From NCBI GenBank assembly GCA_021014325.1, contig CM037462.1:9468501-9532500 (forward strand): DNA of 64,000 bases. The letters run 5' to 3'. This document shows positions 12,570 to 23,900 of the stretch, piece after piece; position 1 is the stretch's first letter, and every line of letters begins with the position of its first letter. The notes beneath the pieces were generated by a model, which was given only the letters and a program-made list of their open reading frames with translations, ran no database searches and was not told the origin of the DNA. This DNA comes from Plazaster borealis. Lineage: Eukaryota; Echinodermata; Asteroidea; Forcipulatida; Labidiasteridae. Position numbers and translations under genes: made by a program.

Positions 12570-12822
12570 TACTCTAAAAACTCCCGGGTCAGAATTGACC
12601 CGAATCAGTGTCCCCCTGGGGCCTGACCCATTTCTGGGTCAATATGACCCGGAATCTGTGTCAAAAGGACCCAGGAATGGGTCAAACTGACGCTGAATCC
12701 GAGTTATAATCCCATATTTAAACCACTTGCCGGGTCAGCCTAAACCGGAAATGGGTCAGGCCCCATGGGACCCGGAATCCGGATCAAAAATCCGGGTCAA
12801 ATCTGACCCGTGAGTCTTTAGA
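12570..12822. repeat. GGGTCA/TGACCC-rich palindromic repeat, copy 2
   Basis: Bounded by inverted ends: ACTCTAAAAACTCCCGGGTC on the left and GACCCGTGAGTCTTTAGAG on the right. The inside is a chain of GGGTCA and TGACCCGGAATC units. It is a palindromic non-autonomous element or satellite-like insert. Confidence 0.7.
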
Positions 12823-13259
12823 GCATAGTCGTGGTGGCGCTGAGAAGATCCTCTTTGTACTCGAGGTTTCGACCAGTTATAAAAATAAAATAGAAACTAC
12901 CAACAGACCGGAAAGAAAATTACTGAATAGCCATGCATCATTAGGCTGATGTGAAAGACATTACGTTCTCATTAAGATGTATATTTACTCTTGTTTAATA
13001 ATTATGTTTCCATGGCGACCCTGACTGGAAAGATATTTATGAGTTTAGTGAATCGGTTATTAAAGTGTTGTCGCGAGTTCAGGTTTGCTGTCACGATGTA
13101 CCGTAGTTGTTCTGACCAAACGGTATTAGGCGGTTTTTACAAAAACGACAACGTTGTGTGGAATCGGTTCAAAAATTTTAGACACTGGAGAATTGGTAAC
13201 CATTTTTATTTTATCATCTTTGCTTGAGACAAATAATGGATCAGGTTTTTACCTTTCTG

Positions 13260-13375
13260 TCTTCTACCTCTGTGGACCCAGGTTCGAAACCCACCTCAGA
13301 CCGGAGCCTTGCATGTGGATTTGGTTTTCAGTCTCTACCTTTTTGCGTGGGTTTTTCCTTCCACATCTAAACATA
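13260..13375 (+). mobile_element. Degenerate tRNA-derived SINE fragment
   Basis: CCCAGGTTCGAAACCCACCT is a B-box-like element followed by GCATGTGGATTTGGTTTTCAG and TGCGTGGGTTTTTCCTTCC, a tail of the SINE style. No A box was found, so it is a 5'-truncated copy. Confidence 0.5.
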
Positions 13376-13609
13376 ATCATCCTGTTATTGGCGCTATTGT
13401 GCTTTTGGATGAGTGTAATAATAAATGATATATCACTCTGCCGCAGCAGTGAAGATCATACGAGAAGTTCCCTCGACCTTTATCGATTGTAGCAGTCCCT
13501 TGATTTTGTCCTATCTACTCCAAGGTAGTCGATATCGACCGCTCCCACCAACGTCACACGCGCTAATTGTCTGCCATGCTCGCCATTTTGGGAGGCAATT
13601 GTAAACGTC

Positions 13610-13753
13610 GCGTAACCTAAAATACGCACTACACTGTATTACACATGGGGACATTGACTGCCAAAATGGCACAACTAAGATGCGTAACCTAAAATACGCA
13701 CTACACTGTATTACACATGGGGACATTGACTGCCAAAATGGCACAACTAAGAT
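13610..13753. repeat. Perfect 72-bp tandem duplication
   Basis: GCGTAACCTAAAATACGCAC begins at 13610 and again at 13682. The two units look identical through CAAAATGGCACAACTAAGAT. A diverged single copy is at 31350-31460, including the following ATGACGTCATGTGAATTGG. Confidence 0.9.
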
Positions 13754-13759
13754 GATTGA

Positions 13760-14788
13760 TGACGTCATGTGAATTGGCTCAGTACAGCAGGACAAGCTGT
13801 TATCAGAACTAAGTACAGCCTCCCGAATGTTCCTAATCTACTCCGCGGCTGTGTAGACAAAAAGCCGGACAGTTCTTACAAGAACAATCTACACAGCAAG
13901 ATATTATCACATGGGGCGGATTGCACCAATCGGTTTTAAAACGGTCTTTGCACTTTAGCCGGCTAACTTGAGACGAACTTAGACAGTCTTTAAATATAGA
14001 CCGACTGCAAGCGCTAGTGTAAGTTGTTGATCGTTAATGCAAAGAGCCCTACGACGAGGGCTGATGTTTACTCGGTCTTTAATTTTGTCCCAGGCTTTTC
14101 GCCAAACTGCTTGTGTGTTACTGCAGAATTTCTCTGCAGTTCATGAAACCCTCGACAATGCCAACTTGTCTGTGCGACTGAAGGCTGGTCGCCTAACGTT
14201 CAAACTTTCTTTACCCTTATTTCTGTGGATAATGGAGGCCATCGTAATTATCGAAGCTTAGGAATGCTCGTTTGTATTTCACTACTCCTGTATTTCACTG
14301 ACTTATCTAAGACTGGCTTATTGCATTTGCAACAGGCTTAACAACTGACTAAGCTAAGACCGTCTAATGCAGATAGCTGGCTATAACTGACGGTCTTAGA
14401 CCACTTGATAAGGCCACTTTATTGCAATCCGCCCTTGGTGTTGCGGCAAACCCAGTGACGTAACAAGACGTTTCCATTTGGGGAGGGGTGGGCAAACGGG
14501 GCCAATTGGGAGAGGGCTATTTAATGTATTGAACCACTCATTTTTGTGCACTTTCTTGTTCCTATTTGCCCCCGCCGAACCCCCACCCCGCCCCCTCTTG
14601 TTACGCCACTGCGCAAACCAAATATCCAACTGGTACTCTCATTTAATGTAAGTTTCAATTTAGGAATAGTGCACCCCAAATTCCATCGCGGACACGTCGA
14701 TGGTTCAACACGAACTCTGTTTCGAATGATTGTACTTATTCGACATCCTGATATTATTTGAGTTGTTCCCCCTTTTCTTCTCTTTTAG
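13760..14788. other. Sequence just upstream of exon 1; no gene recognised
   Basis: Open frames at 14037-14261 (+) and 14396-14629 (-) are short and unrelated to the cyclase family. The last ~30 bp (CCCCCTTTTCTTCTCTTTTAG) are the polypyrimidine tract and acceptor of exon 1. Confidence 0.5.
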
Positions 14789-14940
14789 TTTGTGGCAACG
14801 GTGTTTGTGAGACCAAAGAGAACGAAACTTGCTCGACATGCCCCGCAGATTGCGACCGATGCCCGCTACCGAAGAGATCGATTGCCGCCATCGCTTGTTC
14901 ATGCGTCGTTGTAATGGCGGTCTTCTGCGTTGTGATTGGG
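14789..14940 (+). CDS. Exon 1 (in window): Cys-rich juxtamembrane motif and transmembrane helix
   Basis: The acceptor is a pyrimidine tract ending TTTTAG and the donor is GTAAGA. The exon starts in phase 1 and ends in phase 0. The peptide opens with [21 protein letters not shown], seven closely spaced cysteines in the first 24 residues including DRC just after, and holds one N-glycosylation sequon (Asn-Glu-Thr). After the basic PLPKR comes a hydrophobic run rich in Ile, Ala, Val and Cys, which is the single membrane span and finishes in exon 2. Cysteines just outside the membrane are usual in receptor guanylyl cyclases. This CGNG-type spacing resembles a small Cys-rich module found in other extracellular proteins. 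Confidence 0.88.
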
Positions 14941-17900
14941 GTAAGATTCAATTTTGCATTGACGACAAATTAAACACTTTAAAGGACCGGGGTTAAGTTT
15001 ATGTGCTGAGCTTGGACTACATTAAGGGCATGGGGCTAAATTAAGGCAGAGAGATGGGGCTACATTAAGGGCCGGGCCAAATTTGGGTACAGAATTGGAG
15101 ATACATTAAGAGCTGGGCTAAATTTAGGTACAGAGTTGGGGCTACATTTAGGGCTGGGCTAACTTTAGGTACAGAGATGGGGCTACATTTAGGGACGGGT
15201 TAAAGTTTGGTACAGAGTTGAGGCTACATTTAGGGCTGGGCTAACTTTAGGTACAGAGATGGGGCTACACTTAGGGCCGGGTTAAAGTTTGGTACAGAGT
15301 TGAGGCTACATTTAGGGCCGGGGCTAAATTTGAGTCTCGGGCGCAATCAGGAGCTACGCAGACAATTTAATCAGGGACAAGTAATTTAAAGGTAATGTAA
15401 TTATTGGGTTGAATTGGCTTGGAATCGAACGAACTTTTAATGATACACTTGCAACACAGGACAACTTTTATAGGCAGTCTCAAGTGCAGTGCGTATAGCA
15501 TGGAAAAAAACCTCTTGTGGTAGCACAGGACGTTTTTTATTTTTCGAACATACTACCCCCTTGAAAATTATGTAGATGTTGTTCTTCTTCATTGAATCTC
15601 GTCATAACTCGCACTACTCTTTAAATTGTTGATTTGACACGTCGGTTTGAAAGCCTGCGGCCAACATTGGTAATTGTCAAAGACCAGAATCCGCACTTTG
15701 TGTGACCCATCATTCACATGAAATAACAGACCCGTGTGAAAGTTTAAGCTCAATCGGTCGTCGGAGTCACTAGAAACAAAATTGGGGAAAAAACACCTCT
15801 GTTTTCGGATTTCCGACGCGCAAGATCAAAACTAATTGTTTCACTCACTTCTCCAAAACTATAGCATTTCAAGCAAGCATTATTTAAATAGAAGTTTTCT
15901 ACCTTTTCTATCTTTATACCAAAGTCATATACAAATCTGGGAACTTTAATATTTTCAATCTTTCGAATGGTTAAATATGCACACCCTTTAAAATCATTTA
16001 ACATTCTTGGGTTTTTTAGTGGTTTTTTTTTAACTCATTCAATCCTTAAGATTTTGATTTCAACATACACATTTCTCAAACAACCTGTGACAAGATGACC
16101 CCGTTTTTTGTGAAAATAGCTTTAAAAACTCTCATTCGGGCATTTTGTGGAATTGTGCATACCTATTTTCGGTCTTATATGGGCTAAACAATCCCGTAGA
16201 GCTCTCGAAAATTGGGTCCATGCAATGCTTGACCATGGAGCCTCATTCCTCCTTATACAACGTGGTACTAAAAACAGCATGATTTATGATTGATCTGATT
16301 CGCTATTGATGGGAAAACGTCATCTCTTTTCTCATTGCGCTTTTGCAGTACTACAGCGACCGAAATCGGGGCTTTCGCATCGATATTCGACGAGAGTAGA
16401 ACATTATGTGCAACACGGACAAAAAAACAATATACGAAAAATGTGAATGACTGAAACACGACAGGATGTTCAATTCCGAAGGTTCAACCCCGAAAGTTCA
16501 AGTCTTCCTCTTCACTCTGTCATCGGCCTTAATATAAATATACATCAGAGTAAACAGTGAAGTTTAGACGTTATTAAATACTATATTTTATTTTATTTAC
16601 ATCATCAATAAACACATAACGTCAATGGGGCACTGCCTGCAAGAATGTGACCTCGGGGGTTAAATGAATTAATGTATGCATCTGTGCCAATGGAGGTTCA
16701 CTGCAAATACAGGCGACTGGCCAAGGCTCTTTTATTATGGGTGTATGAGTGTATTTTCAGTGAGCAGGTGATGTGCAGAATCTTATAAGAGATTGCCCAC
16801 TCATGTTAACATTGCCTGACCATGGACGGATCGGAAGGGCTGTGGTAGGTGTTAGCTAAGACGCGCGATGGGGGTTCGACCAACCCGCCTGTAGGGGGAA
16901 GCTGTCGTCCGTCAGCGTCCCGCCAGCTTCGGGACACGGCCCTGGCGGGTCACTAGATCACAACCAGTCTGTCAACATTAATCATTGGCAGCTCGTCTTC
17001 CATTGATTTAGTATTTTGGGCGATATAGCGATGGTGTTTAAGCCTGGGGGTCTGACGTTTTAAAGGGGAAAACAATCAGCTCGTTATGAAATATTATGCC
17101 ACAATGTTGTTTTATGTTTGTTTGTTTGTTAACTTGTTGGGTTGTTTTTTTGGTTTGGTGTGGTTTTTTCTTTTCAGTAATTTGTTTCGGTTGTTCTTGA
17201 AGTTCAATGTATTCGAAACATTGTGTTTACTTTTGTTTTTACTTTTTTCCAAAGAAATTGAATAAAGTCGAATTATTTAATGTTTAGTATCAACTTCATT
17301 TTAATACATAAAGAGGGTCTCCAAGGTCAAATTCAATTTGTGATCCACTCATTTTCCAATAGATAGAGTCATTTTGAAGTGGGAAGTATTACAAGTCTCT
17401 AACTTCCCGTTTAAATGTGTTAAATGCCATTGTTTTTTGATACCCTTCCAGCGCGAATTTTGTCAACATCCCAAAACATCTCTGACGTCTGTGCGGCCCC
17501 TAAATATAGCACGAACCCCTAAATGTAGCCCGACCCCGTTACATTTCAAATATCTCTGTACATTTTTGTACGTGAAAGTTTTTGTTCATTTCTGAATTTT
17601 CATGATAGTTAATCAAAACGGCGTTAAACTTGACCTTTTGACCGAAGCTAAAAGTTCTCTTTGGAATGTACAGACCCATTTGTTGTTGATATTCAATGAC
17701 GTCATGCTGCAAATTTCGCTATGAAAGAGTAACAATTAACATGAAATTTTACGCCGTTTAAATGTGACTTGTTATTTCTCCGCCACTTTCATAAGGACTC
17801 TGTCTATTGAAAATTGGGTGCATCCCAAAACTTAATTTGACCCTGGAGACCCTCTTTAACATGTGGTTTCTAATGGGAGACTTAGGAGCGCTAGGTGGCA

Positions 17901-20900
17901 GCAGACTTTCCAGGTAAATTTCCATTGTTAACGTAGTTCTGAGCAAGCGCACATTACCGAGGACAGTGGAATTACCTTAAGTCTGCTGCCACCTAGCGTC
18001 CCAAAAGTCCTCCATTGTCAATCCTGTACGGTAAGTCACACTCCTCGTCACCATCGTTCCCAAACATATTTCAAAGTCATCCCCGGGCTGCGAGCCAGTA
18101 CTAAGCAAATTCCCTTGGTTATAGATCACTATCAGTCCAAACATAAAGTTCCGCATGCCTTCTTGCTTTTCAGCTTGGCATGTTTGCTTACACGCTTAGC
18201 TAATTTGTTTGTTTCTTATAATCAGTCTCCTTCGTATCCGAGGTTTATTGTGTTTGATCTTCTCGATGTGTTTGAGCGTGGTTGGGCAGATCTGTATTGA
18301 TAGGCAAAGTTCAAAATATCATATTATTTTCACCACTTGCCAAATAATATAATGTCAGTTTTATTTCCACCTCTTTGCTGTAGATTTTTACTGCACTTGC
18401 GTGTAATACGATACCATTTCTTTAAAGACTGTGTTTTTGTCTGCGTTATGACGGTCACCATTCGACTAGCCAAAGTTAATTGCATTGCAGCCCTGAGTTA
18501 TTGCACTTTCTGACGTGAACGCGAATGGTTTTTATCAAATGTTCACTTGTTGATGCGGTGAGACTTCCGTCATGATGCAGCCATCGTGTTTAAAGAGAGC
18601 CTCCAAGGTCAAATTCAGTTTTGCGCTCCACTCATTTTCCAAATAGATAGAGTTCTTATGAGTATGGGGGAAAATCTCCAACCTCAACGTTAAACGGTGT
18701 AAAATGCTTTTTAAAAATCCAAAAATATTCAATGACGTCACATTTCAAATATGATCCGTACGTTTTTGTACAGAGAATATTTAGTTCAATCCCGAATTTT
18801 GATGATACTTAAACAGCATTGGATTTGACCTTTTGACTGGTACAAAAAAATTATCTTTGTATTGTACCGACCCATTTGTTTTCTATGTTTGAAGACGTCA
18901 CGTTTCAAATTTCACCATGAAAGAGTATCAGATAAATTTACATTTTACACCATTTTAACGTGAGGTTAGAAACTTGTAATTTTTCCCCGACTTGCATAGG
19001 GATTCGAACTATTGAAAAGTTAGTGCGTCATAAAACTAAATTTGACATCGAAGCCCCTCTTTAAATTCACCCACTCACGAAACTATCAACAAACGCTATC
19101 AGGGAAAAATAGTCTGGTTCCCCTGCCTCTCGTGATAAAAATCCGTTGCCGTGGTTGCTTTTGGTTGCTTTTTGCTTTAATACGGTGCTCTGGAAGTGCC
19201 ATCCAGCTTGTTGAGATCCTGAGATAATTTACTGCAGGATGATATGGCACCATAAAGGTAAACTGCAAAAACTGGGATGATAACATTTACACCATGGGTG
19301 TTGCACATAATAGATACCAACAAAGAATCAAAATTAACATCATAGGTGTAAAAATAACACTGATTTCTGCCGAAACAATTACATTGGTTTTATTTTAACA
19401 CTCTGTGATGTAAATTTGTATTCTCTCTTCGGTATCTATATAAGACAACACCCATGGTGTCAATTTTATCACCCCAGTTTCTGCAGTGTAAGGTGGCGAT
19501 ATCCTGGGATAATTCATCTCGGGATGATGACATCTTGAAAGTAAAATGTCGTCTTCCAGGATGACGACATCCTGAAAGTAGGATGTTGTCTTCCTATACA
19601 CCAATCCTTCACCGATCTTGAACTCTTGGTGGCAGCAGACATACTGCGGTGGTACTGCGGTGGTACGACCTTGCCACTTATGTAACTATTATTTATAAAC
19701 AACCATTATTTACATATAACCATTTATAAATTAACTAGTGTAGCCCAGCCCTTAAGCTCATCGATAGGCAGCACAGTACCACCCAGGTACCACCGCAGTA
19801 ATGGAGGCGTTTCTGCTGCCACCAAGAGTTCAAGATCGGCGAAGGATTGGTGTATAATAATTTGTATTGGATGCTCGACATTTCCAGGGTGTTATCATCC
19901 AATGATGAAAGATCTCGGGAAGTCGACACCCTACATTTAGGATATCGTCATCACAAGATAATTTATCTCAGGAAGTCGACATCTTACTTTCACGATGTCG
20001 ACATGCTAAGATAAAATACATCGAGAAGATGACATGTTACTTTAGGATGTCGTCATCCCGAGATAAATCATCTCAGGATGTCGACATCTTACGTTTATGA
20101 TGTCATCATCCTGCAGTTAATTGTCTCATGAACTCAACATGTCGGATGGCACTTCCACAGCTCCTTACTTTTTAAACACGGGTACGTGTCAAAGATTATT
20201 GAAGAAGTCTGCAGCACGTTAACGAGTTGACAATGCACACTAGAAATATTCCTTACAAACAGCTATGATTTTGGTCATTGAACGTGAATAATCCATGTGC
20301 AGCACGTCAACGGGCTGTCAAACGAACGGGGAATTCTCGCCCTCCAACGCTGGCATTTCTACTATGCTGACGGGTACTTAAAGGAGCACTGTGCCGTAAA
20401 CATCTGCGAAGTTCAATTTGCATGAGAATAGTTATATCGCTGAGGGCGTTTGAAGCCCTTTTGTGTTCACTTAAACGCAAGTTTGCATACTCATAAGAAC
20501 ATTTGTGACGACAGATTTGACGATACGTTCAGTGATTAGATTTACAAGGGTTTCCTGTATTGTCGTGGATGTTTTCACTCCATCCAGAATTCCAGGTTCA
20601 TGCTGGCATTTTTTATTGTGACGCGCATACAAATTGTCACTGAATTTGTAGCCTTTTAACGTTATTTGTGGGCCACAAATGGCTAAACCTAATTTTCGAT
20701 TCCCTTAGTTGCTTTGACTAAGGTTTGTAATTACATTCTACATTTATTTAGACGGAGCAGCAGCGTCTGCGGTTTCCTCAATCATATTTTTGGGGGGAAA
20801 TCAAATCATATTATATTTTCCAAAAATATTGTGACTGGGGAAATATTTGTGCAGTCTGTACATTAAATTTGTAAAAGATGTCAAATCCAGCCTGACAAGA

Positions 20901-23900
20901 CTGTATACAATCACACTTTCCGAAATCACCGCGCACGTTTGTTATATTATATTTTGTATTTAATGACTTCTTCTTGTGATGTAACAGAACAGCGCCCTCG
21001 CTGTTTTGTAAGCGGAATCATTTTGATTTTTGACACAATAATAATTCAACCGTCACTCTCAACCTCGACAAACTGCAAGAGTCAAGTTGTGATTACTGTA
21101 ACTATATGGCCCTTTTCGAAATCAGGGTTTCGACTCCGGCTGCGGCTCTGGCTTAGATCCATCAGTTATTTTAAACGTTGGCTTACGGTACGGGGCTTTA
21201 AAGCAGGCGAACGGAGCCTAAGCTGGAGCAAAAGCCAAAGCCATGATTTCGAAAAGATGTCAACATACCACATGTAAGAAATTTCAATGGAATGTAAACA
21301 TGTACCCAACACATCCACCCTGTTTTCACACGCTGTTCTCTTCTTGATTGATTTCAGTATTTCTACTGGAGGCAGGAGAAAATGCTCTGGGACGAGAGCT
21401 GGATTGTCAACTATGACGACATTAAGCCAGGTCAGAGGTCAAACGATGCTTTGGGAAATGCCTAAAAATATTCTGCCGAAGAGTGAAGAAAAAGAGGAAA
21501 CAAAAAGCATGCTCGACAGGGCTGTTTGTGATCAGTCAATACTTCATGACATGGATTAACATGTCTCACTTATGGTGTTGTTTTTCATGTCTGTGAAGCG
21601 GGCAGAGATTACAACGATGTTCACGACCTGAGACAAATTAAACAAAACATGAGAGAGTTTGGACAAGTTAATTTGAAGAAAGGGAACTTAAAGATGGAAG
21701 CTTCTTATAGGCTGTGTGATGTGGGGGAAATGATTGACTTGGGTTTGAATTACCCCTGACTGTGAAGTTCTTTACATGTAGGTGTTGCAACTTTGCATGG
21801 TGGAGATACAATCTTAGTAAGGTTTGCGGTAACACCATGTACATGAGTAAGATTTGAAACTTTGCATGGTTGAGATACAAATCTAGTAACTTTAGTCCCT
21901 AAGGTTTGCGATAATACCAAATACATGCGTAGAATTTGAAACTTTGCATGGTGGAGATACAATCTAGTAAGGTTTGCTGTAACACCATGAACATGAGTAG
22001 GATTTGAAACTTTGCATGGTGAAGAAACAATCTAGTAATATTTAAGGTAACACCATGTTCATGAGTAGCATTCGGAAACTGCTTGGTGGAGATACAATCT
22101 AAGGTTTGCAGTGACACCATGTACATGAGTAGGATTTGAAACTTTGCATTGTGGAGATACAATCTAGTAAGGTTTGCAGTAACACCATGAACATGAGTAG
22201 GATTTGAAACTTCGCATGGTGGAGATACAATCTAGTAAGGTTTGCAGTAACACCATGTACAGTATATGAGTAGGATTTGAAACTTTGCATGGTGGAGATA
22301 CAATCTAGTAAGGTTTGCAGTAACACCATGTACATGATTAGGATTTGAAACTTTGCATTGTGGAGATACAATCTAATGAGTTTAGCAGTTTAAACACCAT
22401 GCACATGAGTAGGATTTGAAAAATTGCATGGTGGAGATACAATCTAAGGTTTCCGGTGACACACCATGTACATGAGTATAGGATTTGAAACTTTGCATGG
22501 GTGGTGGAGCTACAATCTAGTAAGGTTTGCTGTAACACCATGTACATGAGTAGGATTTTAAACTTTGCAAGGTGGAGATACAATCTAGTATGATTTGCAG
22601 TAACACCATGTGCATGAGTAGGATTTTAAATTTTGCAAGGTGGAGATACAATCTAGTATGGTTTGCAGTAACACCATGTACATAAGTAGGATTTGAAACT
22701 TTGCATGGTGGTCCAACTTTCTCCTGAAGACGATCAGAGCATACTGATCGAAACGTCGAGTTGTTACACAACCGATTCTTTCAGAACCACCACAACTCAC
22801 AAGAGAGATTGTTTATCTTGGCGTTACCACAAAATTTACTACAATGTATTGCTTTGCGGGGAAACAAAATTGGCTAGGAGCTTTGTTTGGAATCGAATCA
22901 ATATTTTCCCTTTTTCACAATGTTCTCATGTTGTGCTCCGCTCTATACAATATTTCACCAGCCTGTGAATATTCGTAAAGGTGGAATATTTGTTATATCT
23001 TCTCATAGTCGTAGCTAAGAAATCGAAGTCAAGTTTCGAAGAACTAGCCGTGATTTGATATGAAAGAAGAACACTGAATAGACTGGTTTGTCTACTGGTG
23101 TAATAAGTCTGCATATAACGGCGTCGTGTTTTGATGAGAATATTGAACATTTGGACGGCGTCATGTTATGACGGTAATTAACAGTGCCTGCCACTCTCTG
23201 TTTCAGATACTGGATTACGCGGTTACACTGGGAGCGTGATTAGCGTCAGGACAGACAATGAAGCGTCAAGCATTGGTGGGTTGGCGTCGGTGGCCCACCA
23301 GAAGCAGCTATTCGCCCAGACTGGAATACTGTACGTCATAATTTATTCTAGTAAAAAATTAACGTAGTACCACGTTGACCTTAGACCCAACATCCGATCA
23401 CAGTCGTAAATAAATATCCCCTCTCCGCAATAAATCAAAATAATACCCCAGAAGAAATTTGGAACCAAATATTGGAATTTAATCGAAGATCATTCACCCC
23501 TTGATTTAGTTGATTCAATACTGGTTGACATGACCCTTCCGTGACCTTAATCAATCCTCTCTTTTGAACTTTGACACCCTTCACAAATCAGGTTTGACCC
23601 CATCAATTCGACCGGCACTATTGTTACTTTCTTCCGGATGGTCAGCCGGCACACATGGATCCCATTCGGTGAATTTTTCGGTGAAACTTGCGAGGAGATG
23701 GAGATAAATCTGAACAATTATTGTGATAATCAATCATATTTATCGGTGTCCACCCCCCCAAGGTTATCCGAATATTTCCACTTGAATATTTACAACTATT
23801 TTTAACGGGCCTACTTTCATACAACTTACTTAAATGTGTTATTCAGGATTTGGTTAGGACAAAAATCATCATTGTGTAATTTTAGTCTGAAAGCTCACTG

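Larger units (their letters stand above)
1..14788 (+). other. Upstream intron (partial): no exon of the cyclase gene recognised
   Basis: Exon 1 of the window begins in phase 1 with an AG acceptor, so 1-14788 should be intron of the same gene unless an extracellular exon has been missed. I found no stretch with the look of an ANF-receptor ligand-binding domain, and no other gene. Outside the repeats listed separately, 903-1393, 2470-3249, 5530-6100 and 7126-8940 hold only AT-rich or low-complexity sequence. Short open frames here have no recognisable protein family. Confidence 0.55.
19185..20160. mobile_element. Composite of three palindromic elements
   Basis: Outer arms: TGGAAGTGCCATCC (19191) and GGATGGCACTTCCA (ends 20154-20156), with repeated GATGTCGTCATCC-type hairpins inside. 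Two further palindromes lie within: 19261-19489 (CACCATGGGTGTTG arms) and 19596-19856 (ATACACCAATCCTTC arms). See those entries. Confidence 0.75.

Noticed and set aside
13511..13795. 94-codon - strand frame with an internal protein repeat
   Set aside because: It is the 72-bp tandem duplication read as protein (72 is divisible by three).
21668..22800. Series of 70-90-codon - strand frames with [18 protein letters not shown] text
   Set aside because: All are translations of the 69-bp tandem array and shift frame as unit length varies.
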